A DNA stretch of 64,000 nucleotides from Riptortus pedestris (GCA_019009955.1 CM032233.1:123134501-123198500), one strand, 5' to 3'. Counted from the first letter of the stretch, positions 29,280 to 41,731 are shown. The notes: generated from the sequence alone by a model not told the origin. Numbers and translations: made by a program.

Positions 29280-30161
29280 TAATAAATGCTGTTATGTTAT
29301 CCGAGTTAGAACATATAATAGAAATACTAATAAATGCTGTTGCGTTATCCGAGTTAGAATATATGATGGATATACTAATAAATTCTGTTATGTTATCCCA
29401 GTTAGAACATATAATGGAAATACTAAGAAATGCTGTTATGTTATCCCAGTTAGAATATGTGTTGGAAATACTAATAAATGCTGTTATGTTATCCAAGTTA
29501 GAATATGTGTTGGAAGTACTAATAATAAATGCTGTTATATTATCCGAGTTAGAACATATAATGGAAATACTAATAAATGCTGTTATGTTATCCGAGTTAG
29601 AACATATAATGGAAATACTAAGAAATGCTGTTATGTTATCCGAGTTAGAATATGTGTTGGAAATACTAATAAATGCTGTTATGTTATCTGAGTTAGAGCA
29701 TATAATAGAAATACTAATAAATGCTGTTGCGTTATCCGAGTTAGAATATATGATGGATATACTAATAAATGCTCTTATGTTATCCCAGTTAGAATATGTG
29801 TTGGAAATACTAATAAATGCTGTTATGTTATCCGAGTTAGAATATATGATGGATATACTAATAAATGCTGTTGCGTTATCCGAGTTAGAATATATGATGG
29901 ATATACTAATAAATGCTGTTATGTTATCCCAGTTAGAATATGTCTTGGAAATACTAATAAATGCTGTTATGTTATCCGAGTTAGAACATATAATGGAAAT
30001 ACTAATAAATGCTGTTATGTTATCCGAGTTAGAATGTATGATGGATATACTAATAAATGCTGTTATGTTATCCCAGTTAGAATATATGATGGAAATACTA
30101 AGAAATGCTGTTATGTTATCCCAGTTAGAATATGTGTTGGAAATACTAATAAATGCTGTTA
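29280..30161. repeat. 48-bp minisatellite, ~18 units
   Basis: A tandem unit of the type ATGCTGTTATGTTATCCGAG + TTAGAATATATGATGG + ATATACTAATAA, period 48 bp, with one 3-bp expansion near 29522. The array resumes after the Tc1 insertion (32706-32790) as degenerate units. Because 48 is a multiple of 3, long open frames exist on both strands (332 aa minus, 304 aa plus). Confidence 0.9.
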
Positions 30162-31288
30162 TACAGTGGAGGGGGGGGGGGTATTTGCACATTCCGTTTT
30201 TTCTTTAAATAGTAAAGTGAAAATTGAAAAAATTCATTTCAGTTTACCCAATAATAAGTACAACTAAAACTTGTTAAATATCAGTAAACATTCAATTTAA
30301 AGCCTTGGTCAAAATAAAAAAAAATATTTTAAAATAACATAAATACCAGGAAAAAAATATTTGCTGACTTTCTTTGTTTGTACATAAGTAAAAAGGTCTG
30401 GTTGTTTTTTTGTTGTTTTTAACTTCCTAGAGTATAATCCTGTTTAGTTTTTTTTTTTCTCTGTATTCAAAAATATTTCAATCGTGCAAGAACTACATAA
30501 TTTTAACTGATTGAAATGCCAAAAACATGTGAACTGAGTGCTGCCTCTCATGAAAAAGTGATTTTATTGCGCAACCAACAAAAATCGTACCTATCGTGAA
30601 ATATCAGATTTCTTGGATCTTCATTTTTCTAAAGTAAGACAGGTAATTAAGAAATATGAAGAATGAGATTCAACTGCAAATAACAGACCTATAGGTCGTC
30701 TCAGGATACTAATTGAAAGAATGGTTAGCAAAATTAAAATTGAAGCTTTTAAAAATCCAGCTGTAAGTGCAGGTGCCCTAGCTAATATGGTCAAATCAAA
30801 TTCTGGGGCATATGCCAGCACGAAAATGGTAAGGGATGTTTTGAATTCTAAAAGTATTCGTGGTAGGGTCTCGAGAAAAAAAAACATATATTAGTAAAAC
30901 CAATTGCAAAAAACGACTTTCTTTTGCTAGAGAATAAATTAACAAGCCCATCAGTTTTTGGGAAAATGTGCGGTTCCCTGATGAGAGTAAGTTCAATTTG
31001 TTTGGATCTGATGGACGAAAGCAAATTTGGTGTAGGAAAAATGAGTAACTGAAAAAGCAAAACATTACGGTTACTGTGAAACATGAGGGTGGCAATACAA
31101 TGGTTTGGGGTTGCTTACCTTATAATGAAGATGGAAATCTTGCGCCTATTGAAGGTATTTTGGCTAAAGTGCATTTTACTTCCCCCCTAGCCGCCATCTT
31201 GTTACGTCACTGTCCGACATCTTGTTTCTTGCTGCCGTCCGACATATTGTTTTTGCTAGTGTTTACTATTAATACCGTACCCTTTTAA

Positions 31289-31698
31289 CACGTTGTGAGC
31301 GCGACCCCAAATTCAAATTTCATGCTAATGGCGCAAAAAAAAATGTTTTTGTTTTCTTCATATTTTATTTCATTGATAGATTTTATTTATCGTAAAAATA
31401 AAAATCTGGCTATTATTTTCCGAGAAAAAAAATTTGAAGTGAATTAATTTAAAATAATTACGTGAAATCTAAGAATTCCAAAACACGAACTTTTTATTCT
31501 TATTTACTTATTGAAAATATTGTAAGCTCAAGGCGCAACTCTGTAATGAGTTCCATGAAGAAACGAAGTAGAAGCTAAGTGGTGGGGGCTAGTAAAAGGG
31601 CTCCAAGATGAGTAAAAGTGCGTAGGAAGGTTGCCCTGCAATGCGCCTGGGGGGAAAGTACTATTTGCCCGCCGGCTGGCCCCTTAGCACTCAACGTG
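31289..31698. mobile_element. piggyBac-like MITE
   Basis: 410 bp between two TTAA sites (31285-31288, 31699-31702), with ends CACGTTGTGAGCGC and, in complement, CACGTTGAGTGCTA. It lies seven bases before the Merlin transposase ATG. The interior is AT-rich, without coding. Confidence 0.7.
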
Positions 31699-31705
31699 TT
31701 AAGCT

Positions 31706-31855
31706 ATGGCTCAAAGTGAGTGCACGATTAAGTTTTTTACACAATTGGAAGTGCAGGGAAAGCGTACCGTTATTGAATGGTGTATAAAAGTAGGATTCTT
31801 ATCGCCTACATACGGATGCCCAAAATGTGGGAAGAACATGCGCCTGGTAAATTAG
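31706..31855 (+). pseudogene. N-terminal fragment of a Merlin (ISXO2-like) transposase
   Basis: The ATG at 31706 gives a 49-aa product with a FFTQLEVQGKRTVIEWC helix region and YGCPKCGKNMRL. The latter is half of the zinc ribbon that starts ISXO2-like DDE transposases. It then stops at 31853-31855, directly before a GGTGAG sequence that could once have been a splice donor. No catalytic core remains within the element. Confidence 0.6.
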
Positions 31856-32705
31856 GTGAGTTAACAAAATTTAAGTTAAAATTACCCCCTCCCCCTTCCC
31901 CTCCCCCCCTGGTTTTAACCGCCGATGGCGTATTTTGGAAATTTTAAAGTGTTAAAAAAGATAAAATAAAAACAAAACCCCCACCCTCGGTGTTAGAAAA
32001 ACAAGATGGCCGCCGTCATCATCGTGCGCCATCAAGGGGGGAACTAAAATGCACTTTCACCGGTATTTTAAATGCAGGAGGTTATGTGAGAATTTTGAAG
32101 GACAACCTCTTAGCAAGTGCAGCTAAATTGGAAATCCAGCATCAGTTAATATTCCATAAGGACAATGATCCGACTTATACAACCAATGAAAATAAAGAAT
32201 ACACCCAATAAAACTATAGAATGGTTAATATTTAATGTTCGTCATCAACTGCACACCCCTCCACAGTCACCAGACTTGAATATTATTGAAAATTTATGCC
32301 ACACATTAGACTAAAATCTTCCAAAACACCAGATATCTGGAAGGCATCACCTCATGAATCATATAGTACGAGAATGGAAACAAATCAATCCAGATTTAAT
32401 TAAAAATCGTTTACACTTAACACCTAGACGTTTAAAAGCGGTAATTACCGCTAACAGAGTATATACAAAATATTAAATTTTTAAAAAATGAAGAAAAACT
32501 GTGATGTGCAAATACTTATTTCCCAGAAGTTTTGTAGGATTTAAGTTTTATTTTACCAAGCAAGTAGTTTTTCAGTTTAATTATATACGTATTAATTCCG
32601 ATTTAAATACACTTCTTATTTATTACGTTATACATTTTTTTATTACCTAAATTCATAATTTAATTTTTAAAAAAACCTGGTGTGCGAATATTTCCCCCCA
32701 CTGTA

Positions 32706-33113
32706 TTGTCCCAGTTAGAATATATTTTGGAAATACTGATAACTGAGGGTTTAATAACCTAATTAGAATACACCCATAATTAGAATATGTATGTGTGTGT
32801 TGTGAAGTTGGCCTCTTGGTAAGGATATCTCCTAGAATCTGAGGTCACCCCCAACATTCCTTTCTCTTTGGAACTTGATTAGATTATGGAATTCTTTGAC
32901 TGGCCCGTAGGCTGAAACCTTCCACTCATGAACCTACCATAATTCCTTATACTCACTTATTCCTTATTTTAGTTTTGTTTTGTTTTTCATTTTTATTTTG
33001 ATATTCTTTAACTTGAAGCGTAATGAAACCAAGTCTAGTTACCTTTTGAATATCAGTGATAAGTTTAAGCGCCTTTCTTCTTGTTTAGTGTTTATTTTCA
33101 TAAAATCAAAATC
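32706..33113. promoter_or_regulatory. Upstream region of the TatD gene
   Basis: After ~85 bp of minisatellite remnant, 32790-33113 is unique sequence and must hold the TatD promoter and 5' UTR, if there is no upstream non-coding exon. I see no TATA box at a suitable distance. Confidence 0.3.
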
Positions 33114-33261
33114 ATGTCCGAAGCAGCCAACGATTCGACCTCTGAAACCCAGATGAAAAGCTATTTCGAAAATTATATTCTCGTCGACGTCGGTGCGAAC
33201 TTAACGAATCGAAAGTTCAACAGGGATCTGGAGTCAGTTGTAGCGAGGGCCAAAGACTCAG
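33114..33261 (+). CDS. TatD exon 1
   Basis: Encodes residues 1-49 plus one base, including DVGANLT. Donor CAG|GTATTT, phase 1. Confidence 0.85.
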
Positions 33262-36200
33262 GTATTTCCCCTACATTCATCTCCTACTCTTATTTCTCAT
33301 TATATTACTCTTATTCAACTCTACCACTCTCTTTCTTATGGTTCTCACAAGTCAAATCATTTTTGTTTTGAGTAGTCAAGAGACAATTTACTTCTTCTTT
33401 AAGTATGCTGGAAATCAAATCCTTAATTTTAACTGATCGATAAATAAAGCAAGTAAGGAAAACCAGTTTGTAACTAAAGGTTACTGCTAAAGGTTTGGTA
33501 AGGAGAGATTTGTGAATGAGCAGCTGGGAGAAATTTTCCATAACTGCTGTCATTAGAACTGTCATACTAGCCCTTTCTTTCTAAAATATTTTGTTGTAAC
33601 GTCAAATATACAAGATACAATATTTTATTCTGTCTGTCAAGTTTGGCTAATTTAAGCATTCTTGATTTAAATATTGTAATATTTTTTTTTTTAAATTTAA
33701 CCAAGCTGTTTTTTACTTATTGTTGAGTCAGATAAAAAAACCAAATAAAATTCCCTTAGGTTACTAATCTTCCCATTTTTATTATATAATTCTGCCTTTT
33801 ACTGCAAAATTGATAAATTTCAAGTCCTGTTATTCAGAGGAATCTTATTATGTGAGAAATAGAGAATATAATATGGCACGATAGACCTTTTTCTTGTTTG
33901 CCATATTTGTCGGCAAGACCATAATAGGATGCTTGACATTCAGTTCAGCTAATGGGGAATGGCCAAAATTGAATCAGAGCGAATGTTGGTTTAAAGAATG
34001 GGCAGAATGTGAAAGCATAATTATCTTTACTATTATGTGTCGGTTCGAAAAATGTTTGGGATCAATAATGTTGATAATGTAATTTTTGTTGTGTATTTCT
34101 TTTCCTAACTCTAATATTAATGGAGTTACATGCATTTTCTTGATACGGCCCAACAATACTAAACCTGATATCACTTGTAGACAATGGGTCAGAATTTAAA
34201 AAATCACTAAGAACAATACAGTTACATATAATACAACTGCTTCTTATATTATCTTATTGAAGCTTTATTTCTCATGTTTCTTATTCTTGTGCCATTGTTG
34301 TATTATTAGACGCTGTCACCAATATTTAATGTATATAATCTAATAATTGAGTCAAAATAAATTATGGTAAGAATATTAATATATTTTACTTCTGAATGTA
34401 ATAATTTTCAAATAACAAACTATGTGGCAGGTGTCCAAAAGATAATTGTGTCGAGTACATCAATTAAAGGAAGCAGAGAAGCTCTCAGGCTTTCAAGAAT
34501 CTACCCTGGGACATTGTATGCTACTGCAGGTAACTATCAACCTCATTTATTCTCCCTATAGTTAATTATGTTGAGTTATTGCTAATTCTATGGTAATAAC
34601 TTGTTTGTCTCACCTTCTAACCCTTATTTAAAAGTATATTGATAGTCATTTACTATCAAGAAGCTTCTACTTCAATTGCATAAATTGATACTATAGAATG
34701 CAATATATTTAAAGCCCTCTTCCTTTCTTGAGGGTACCTGTGGATTTGTGGTTGAAACTTTACCCCTCCATACTACTGGTGCCAGTTTTTAGCCTCCCGA
34801 TTGCACACTACATTTTTAATTAGCTGTACCATTACTGGTACTTCTATCCATTATCCTTCCCGGCATGATGAGACTATTTTTTAGGTTGCTAAATAAGAAC
34901 TGTAGCAAATTTGTCAAGTTGACATGACCTCGGCTCTTCGTGGTCTGTAGAGCAAAACATTTTCATTTATTTCTTTTGTAGGATTGTTTATTGTAATGCT
35001 CATAGACATTAGCAACTCATTGTTAACACTTTATAGCACTTTAGTTATAAATATTCCTACTCCTGTAGTTCTTACATGAATGAAACCAATTTTTAAAAAT
35101 TATAGAACTGATCCTACCCTTAGGCAACTCCTAACATAGAAGTGGTTTGGGATTTGTTAGAAACAGCAATCTGTATTTTTATCATTCTAACAAGTAAAGC
35201 TAAAACTCAACATTTGGTGTGCATTTGTGCTTTATTATTAATAGAAATTTTTCCTAAATTTATATTACCTTACAATGGGGGGATTAGAAAGCTCTCATTT
35301 TAAAACTTTAGAAATACATGTTTTTGAAATTTTTGTTTTATTTTCTTCTACGCCAATCTCACTCACTTACGAATATACTCTTATGAAACTTTCATTAAAT
35401 TTCTATTTTGAACTTTTGATAATTTAAGAACGTAATTAGGACAAGACACTGCGGCTTATTTTTTATGACTTCCACTTTGTTTAAATTATGAGCTAATATT
35501 CCATGAAAAACATTTCATGAAATTATGTGGAATCAAGATTGCCTTTATTTATCAATTTGCCATTATTTATAGATTTAGTCAATTTAACTATAAATCAAGC
35601 TAGATAAATCTTTATTTGGATTTTTTATTTTTCAGGTGTTCATCCTCATGAAGCCAAATCTTGGTCTGATGAGTCTTTAGCTGAATTAAGAGATATAGCC
35701 AGTAACATTGAATGTGTTGCCATAGGAGAATGCGGCCTTGACTATAATAAAAATTTTAGCCCTCCTGAAATACAACGACTTGTTTTCAAGCAACAGGTTT
35801 GCCTTTTATAGCTAAGTGACTTACTTGTAGATAGATTGAATAATTATGTACAACTTCAGGGCATAATTAAAATGGCTAATTTGATTATTCCTTTTAGAAA
35901 TATGTTTTGTTGTTACAAATAAAAAGTAAATTCTACATAAAAAATTGTAGTGCTTTTTAAAATTATTTAATTGGTCCCTGATATTTACTGTTTAAATTTA
36001 ATTGCATGATGTGCCTGTCTGGGTGACACTTTTATTATAATTGCATTTGAATTAATGATATAACCTTCTTAAAATTCAATGCATCCATCGATATGAAATA
36101 AATAAAAATTTCGGTTGATTTTTGATAAGCATGATGCTTTAAATTAATCATAAATATAAAAATTCCATGGAAATCATCATATGATTTCCTCATTTCTTTA

Positions 36201-39200
36201 TTCAGGCCATATGACCATGGCCTTCTTACAATGGAACCAGACTTGAAATCCAGTATGGCATTTTTTAAGAATTTATAAATGTATATTTTTTATAAAATGT
36301 TGAATAGAGAAAGTTCAACAGAATAATTAAGAAGTTACTATTATTAAGAATAAGAAAACAATTTTTGTTTTCCATTTAACAATTTAAGGACCAAGGGAAA
36401 AACAGAATTTTGATTCAAAGATGAATATTAAATTAAAATTTGTACAAGTTTATTTTAGTAGGGCTGAAAAAGTCCCTTCTCATTAAACATGTGGTTTCTA
36501 TTTAAAAAAGAAAGAAAAAAAAGTCATGTAGAAAACATCTATTTTTGGGATTCATTTTTTCAGTTAATGATCTGTGTAGTCTCCATATTACTTCCCCTGG
36601 CCTTCATATCCTTATAGTGGGCTTATACTCATGAAAATTGTGCTTTATTAATCATTATTCATTCCACCTCTCTCTCACATTAAGGGATCAAAATATGCGA
36701 GTGGGTGGGGGCTGACGACTTTTTATTGATGACCTCACATCCCTCCTTTGGCCCTCTCTAATATATAATTGGATTACTGTTTAAAACTGCCACAATTTGA
36801 TTTTCCAGAATCAAATTTTTTTGAGATACGGATCGTCCAAACAATCTCCTCTATCTCTACTCTTAATAGTTTCTTTTTTTTTGTCATGAATTTTACAAAG
36901 ACAAACTTCAAAATGGATTCTGTCAAATGTTTGTATTTTGGATCAAAGGTAACAATATCCAAAGAAATATGGACATGCCTGCAAGAACTTTAGTTATTGT
37001 GTACCAGCTGCAACTCATAGTTTCATTTATTCCCTCTGAATAATTAATAATCATTTTTTGCAGAAAGTGAGAAATCTAGTGTTTCTGTTTTATTTTTATT
37101 TTTAATTATGTGTTTTCATATTATTGTTTGTTATTAAGTTCTTAATGATATTTTTTTTTGTCCCTTCAAACTATTATTATTCTTTGATTAGTTTTATTTT
37201 TCTAATTATTCTAAATGTTTTGGAAACAATATTTCTCTTATTGTCTCTTAACTCATTTGTGCTTATTGTACTTGTAGTGTGCTAATCAAAGTTTTTTTTT
37301 CTCTTCTGTATCCTGGAAAAAATAAATTAAATATTATATAAATTAGTTTCCATTTTATTTATTTAGAAAAGGGGAAAATAAGTTTTTGAACATACTGGAT
37401 GTCATTCTGTGATCATGCCTCCACACCTTTGTATTAATTTATGTAAACCTTGTATTTTTACTTCACCAATTATACTAATAACGATTTTTTATTAGTATGA
37501 ACCACCGTGTTTTATCCTTAAAATGCCTTCCATTTTATTTTTGTTTAATTTAGTTTCATTTTAAGTTATTTATTTCCAGAAACAGACTAAATTATTTAAT
37601 ATTCATTATAAATTACTTTTTAATGTGGATGGATTGTATGCCTTGATTTGGCTCAGTCTCTGTGATGTTAATTAGCAATTTTTTTTTTATATTTTTGGAA
37701 ATTTCCTTCTATATTTTATGTTATTATTCTTATAGGGGCATTGGAATTTTATTTGCAATATTACCCTTAATAGGATTAAAGAACATATTAGCTATTGACA
37801 TCACTAAACCTTCAGTATGTCTTTAAAAGAAGTTGCGCAAACACCTCACATATATTTGCTACCAAACTAAGCTACAACATACAAAGCAACTTTATTAATA
37901 ATCAAACAAATAGTGGAGTAAAAAAAGTAATTTGTATGATTTCACCTATTGTGTTCATGTCAGGTTATAATTTATATTGAGCAGAATAGAAAGATTAAAT
38001 TTACTTCTACTTAATCTGTTTTTAGTTTTTTGATATATTAGAGGAATAAAAAATATTGAAAATCTGATAATATATCTCTTTGACAATGTTTGTTTTCTAT
38101 GTATTCTTACATTTTACAAAATTTATGAAACATTAGGAACTCAGTTTAAAAGTTTTAACTAGTAATTTACTCAGTTAATTTAATTAATTTTTGTGCTTTT
38201 TGTGTGTGCGTACAGTATGTGGTTAACAACATTATAAGGACACTATAATTTTCTATTTCCTCTTATTATTGTACAGCCATTTTAAATGTTTAATCTAAAA
38301 GATTTACTAATTACTATATTTTGATGATATTTTTCTGTTCCAGGTTGAACTGGCATGTGAATTGCGCAAACCATTATGCATTCATGAAAGAGATGCACAC
38401 GAAGATATGCTTGCCATTTTAGAGGAACACAAAGATTCATTGCCACCTTTGGTGCTGTCTTCATACAGTGGTTCCTGTGCACAAGCTCAAAAATATCTAC
38501 AAATGGGAATGTACCTAGGCCTAACAGGTTCAATAAATATGTTTGATTAGTATTTATAATGTCAATCATTAATGCCTCACTGGGGATAAAACTTGTAGAT
38601 GGAATTATTTTTATTTTATAAAAGTTTAATCCTCTACTCATAACTAATATTTAAACCATTGATTCGTTAGCCTATAAACTTATTATAGGACAAATAAAAA
38701 TGTTTCACCCTACAGTGTCAGACTTATTTATTTTGATAAAATCATTAAATTAAACATTTCTCTTCCATTTTTGTGCTGTATCGTTCCAGATTATTGTTTA
38801 TTATTGAAGTGGTGTGGTGTGTAATTTTTTATTACCAACACCATCTGAAAAATTCCATTACAATTATATTCTTAAATGAATTAAACTTGCAACATAATGA
38901 TCCAAAGCTTTTCCAATGCTTCATGATTGGCATTAGTAGAAGCTAACCCAACTTTTAGAATACTTAAATGTCAGCCATAGTTTTGTTATACAATATCTTC
39001 ATGCTATTGGAAAAATAAAAAACTAGTGTGCACCACATGACCTAACTGGCCTCCTAAAACGTAAACATTCTGCGTTGCTGTTTCAAAGTGAAAGTGAATC
39101 GTTTTTTAATTAACTTATAACTTATGATGAAGTATGAGTTATATAATAATTGTAAAAGAATTGAGAATTTTATGAGGCTATCTCTACTGCACCCAAGAAA

Positions 39201-41731
39201 CGCATCTTGGTGATGACGGTTTGGTGTGCTATAACTGATGTACTCTATTACAGTGGCTTCTTACTTTGCAGAAATTCATAAATTTATTTGAAATTGAAAG
39301 AATAAGGCCCTACCCTTGCTAACAGGAAAGAACTTATACTTCTTTGTGACTACATAATTATTAGTTAACTTTAAGTTCTGAAAATAGTTTCACTAAATTG
39401 ACTTCCTTGTCAATATGAAAATGAGGTAAAATTTTAATTTCTCATATTTATTTTCGTCGAAAAAGATTGTATGGGAAAAAACTTGTTGGATGTTATGGAA
39501 ATTATTTTGAATAAAATTAATATTGCTTGAGCTTAAACCCATACACACAAAAGTATAAATAAACTACTTAATATAGGAAGGTGTATTTTTATTTTCTTTA
39601 TAGAAGAAAGTACTATAATTGTGCCAACATAAATAACTCAAAATTTGATTTTGAGTATTATTTTTTTTAATAATTCGCCTTTGTGCTATTGTTTTCCATT
39701 GTCAAAACAGATTTCTTTAACTTTTTATTTTATTTATTTATATTAGCATCCACTTTTTGCAACTAAGGCTAATTGGGTTGAATTATCTACAGGTTACCAC
39801 CCTTTTCTAGCTAGGGTGGGACTAAGGATTTTATTTAATGAATTCCGTCACTAAATAAATTCCTATTGCCTAGGCGAGAATCGAACTCGCCACTCAAGGT
39901 TTTACCATGTGAGATTAAGGCCAACGTTTTAACTCACATGGCTAACCTGAGCCCACTTCTTTAACTAAAAGCACTGTTAGTAAATATTATGAATATTATT
40001 ATGACATAAAAATTATTTGAACTCACTGGACTCAAATCCAGCCTCCCTCAGATTTGCGTGACAACTGATTAAAATATTTTTTTTCTGTAAGCCGCATCAG
40101 AGGTTCGAGGAAGGAAATTAATTTTAATTTGTATATTGTTTTTTTTTTTTTTTTTTTTTAAACTAAATTAAATTTACTGACAGCCAATTTCATCCATTCC
40201 ATAAGAAAATAAACTGTTTACACTTAGTTTGAATAAGGAGTAAGCCCACTCTAATCCATAAATTTAGATAAATTTTGGAGGGGTCATTGGGTTTTTTTTT
40301 AAAGTTCAGTTTAAGAGAAAATTATTTGAATCTGTATAGCTTAGATTTTATTTTAGTATTCATCAATCAGACTTTGATTAAAAATAATTGAAAAATGAAT
40401 AAAAAATCATTTTTATTTCAGGTTACATTTCAAAAGATAATTCAGAGAATGGTGTTCAAGCCCTTTTAGAAGGTGGTGATTTGTCCCTCGATAGACTCCT
40501 CATACAAACTGACTCTCCTTTTATGTATCCTAATGCAAGAGCATCAAAACTGCCTGAGAGAGTAAAAGAGGCTTTAACAGAACGGTATATTTCATTTATT
40601 TAATTCCTAAGTTAAGAATATTCATGGTTACTTCATAATAAGCAGAATGATAGTGATGAAATGACTTTATCCTTCTCTTGGGGAAGGGGATAACCATTCA
40701 ATTTTAGTTAGCAACATTTATTTTGTGTTAATATTCTTTAAATATAGGAAATAAGGGTTAATTGACACCAAATATGTAGCAGAATGCTATAATATTATAG
40801 ATTATAATGGTCAATAATATTAGAAGATTTATATATGTTTCTAGTAGCTACAAGTTGTGTTTGGTTGTTGCCAAACTTGATATCCAACTATTTCAGGGGT
40901 AAATAAAGTTCAACTTCTTAATGTCCAAAACTAGAACAGGAGAAGTAGTTTAAAGATGGTCTAAAATGAAAAATTGTGAATATCTTTGTTCAAAATCTTG
41001 TTGATAAAGTAATGTCCTACAATAGTAGTTCTATGTATTTTTCTGTTTAATTATAAAGTTAATAGTATTTTGGAATTTTCAGCCTTCAGTAAATCTCAAC
41101 TCCTGCTCTTGAGATTTTTAGTTAAAGCTATTATACTACTAAACATCTATAAAACAACTTAAATTTCGAGTGCTTTTTATTTAGAGATCTTACTAAGAGA
41201 AAAATAGAGAATAGAATGTGATATATCATCTGTGTGTCATTCTATGAGAAAATCTGCTTAGTTTATAAGATCCTTTTCCTTAAGCATGAAAGGATCCAAT
41301 TTTGTTTTCTGTTATTATATTCAGTTATTAAAATATTTGTTGTTTTTTTTCTTCTTGCATTTTATCCTTTGATTTTTAGAACTGTGCAGTGAAGTACACA
41401 CTGTGCATATTGATGTTTCATCATTTTATGAATCCTAATACTGAAAACTCATAATTTTTCTTTCGATTATTAAATAAAAAACTCTTATTACAGACAGACT
41501 GAATAATGAATTGTTAACCCTACTTTATATTCATTCCTGCTTTGCCTACTTTATTTTTATAATTGTTACAGGTCTCTTTCATTTCTTCAAAGGTACTGCA
41601 CATTTCAAAGGAATGAGCCTTGTTCCCTGCCAACAATAGTAGAAATGATTGCTGCATTTCTTCGTCGAACTCCAGAGGATATCGCTTTAACAACATCCTT
41701 TAATGCTCTTAAAGTTTTTGGATTGAGTTAA
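33114..41731 (+). CDS. TatD-family metal-dependent nuclease
   Basis: Six coding exons (33114-33261, 34431-34529, 35636-35796, 38344-38527, 40422-40584, 41572-41731) join to 915 nt, encoding 304 aa. All introns are GT..AG with matching phases 1,1,0,1,2. The protein is a TIM-barrel amidohydrolase closest, from memory, to bacterial TatD rather than TATDN1. It has DVGANLT (25-31), GVHPH (83-87), IGECGLDYN (112-120, metal Glu114), IHERDAHE (149-156, His150) and IQTDSP (225-230, Asp228), with RNEPCSLP and a C-terminal TTSFNALKVFGL. Members are 3'-5' DNA/RNA exonucleases linked to repair and apoptotic DNA clearance. Oddity: the usual HCFTG metal motif reads SSYSG (175-179), so one ligand His is Ser. 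The start ATG is the first in frame after an in-frame stop. Confidence 0.88.
34431..34529 (+). CDS. TatD exon 2
   Basis: Acceptor GTGGCAG|GTGTCC, donor GCAG|GTAACT. Encodes VQKIIVSSTSIKGSREAL and the strand before GVHPH. Confidence 0.85.
35636..35796 (+). CDS. TatD exon 3
   Basis: Encodes VHPHE and GECGLDYN, the two most diagnostic TatD motifs. Ends in phase 0 at CAACAG|GTTTGC. Confidence 0.88.
38344..38527 (+). CDS. TatD exon 4
   Basis: Encodes HERDAHE and the variant VLSSYSG motif. Acceptor TTCCAG|GTTGAA, donor ACAG|GTTCAA, phase 1. Confidence 0.87.
39723..39956 (-). repeat. tRNA-derived SINE in TatD intron 4
   Basis: Same family as 13691-13910. The B box reads GGCGAGTTCGATTCTCGCC in complement. 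The tail is an A/T-rich TAAATAAATAAAATAAAA (complement) at the low-coordinate end. Flanked by the duplication TTCTTTAACT (39713-39722, 39957-39966). Confidence 0.82.
40422..40584 (+). CDS. TatD exon 5
   Basis: Encodes LLIQTDSPFMYPN with the catalytic Asp. Donor AACG|GTATAT, phase 2. Confidence 0.87.
40860..41290 (-). mobile_element. Old HINE-like copy in TatD intron 5
   Basis: Degenerate internal modules (GCCAAACTTGATATCCAACT) lead to AAAATCTGCTTAGTTTATAA near 41251, a worn 5' terminus. Confidence 0.45.
41572..41731 (+). CDS. TatD exon 6 with stop codon
   Basis: Encodes the RNEPCSLP barrel-closing segment and terminal helix. TAA at 41729-41731. Confidence 0.87.

Larger units (their letters stand above)
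31162..32061 (+). mobile_element. Merlin-like DNA transposon, truncated coding
   Basis: Flanked by the 8-bp duplication GGTATTTT (31154-31161, 32062-32069). The termini GGCTAAAGTGCATTTTACTT and, in complement, GGTGAAAGTGCATTTTAGTT are inverted repeats starting GG. The 8-bp duplication, GG ends and encoded zinc-ribbon fragment fit the Merlin/IS1016 superfamily. Confidence 0.7.
30516..32476 (+). pseudogene. Tc1-family transposase, broken and interrupted
   Basis: Pieces in order: an N-terminal helix-turn-helix region (ATG at 30516, CELSAASHEKVIL; frameshift near 30590), KVRQVIKKYEE then a stop, and FPDESKFNLFGSDGRKQIWC (first catalytic Asp). Next are TVKHEGGNTMVWGC and, after the 900-bp insert, ILNAGGYVRILKDNL, IFHKDNDPTYT (second Asp) and SPDLNIIENLC (Glu). 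This is the DD34E Tc1 layout. Several in-frame stops and frameshifts make it non-functional. The frame reads through the insertion point (31161 to 32070) once one copy of the 8-bp duplication is counted. Confidence 0.85.
30164..32703 (+). mobile_element. Tc1-like transposon inserted in the minisatellite
   Basis: The termini CAGTGGAGGGGGGG... and, in complement, CAGTGGGGGGAAATATTCGC are flanked by TA duplications (30162-30163, 32704-32705). Minisatellite sequence lies on both outer sides. Contains a broken transposase and a nested Merlin-like element. Confidence 0.85.

Noticed and set aside
29280..30161. CRISPR-like regular repeats
   Set aside because: The units are contiguous tandem copies without unique spacers, in a eukaryotic context.
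29194..30192. 332-aa minus-strand open frame
   Set aside because: It is the translation of the 48-bp minisatellite. The period is a multiple of three, so frames stay open without selection, and an equally long frame exists on the other strand.
33081..33113. Upstream extension of the TatD start
   Set aside because: The extended frame begins with TTG rather than ATG. The first ATG is 33114.
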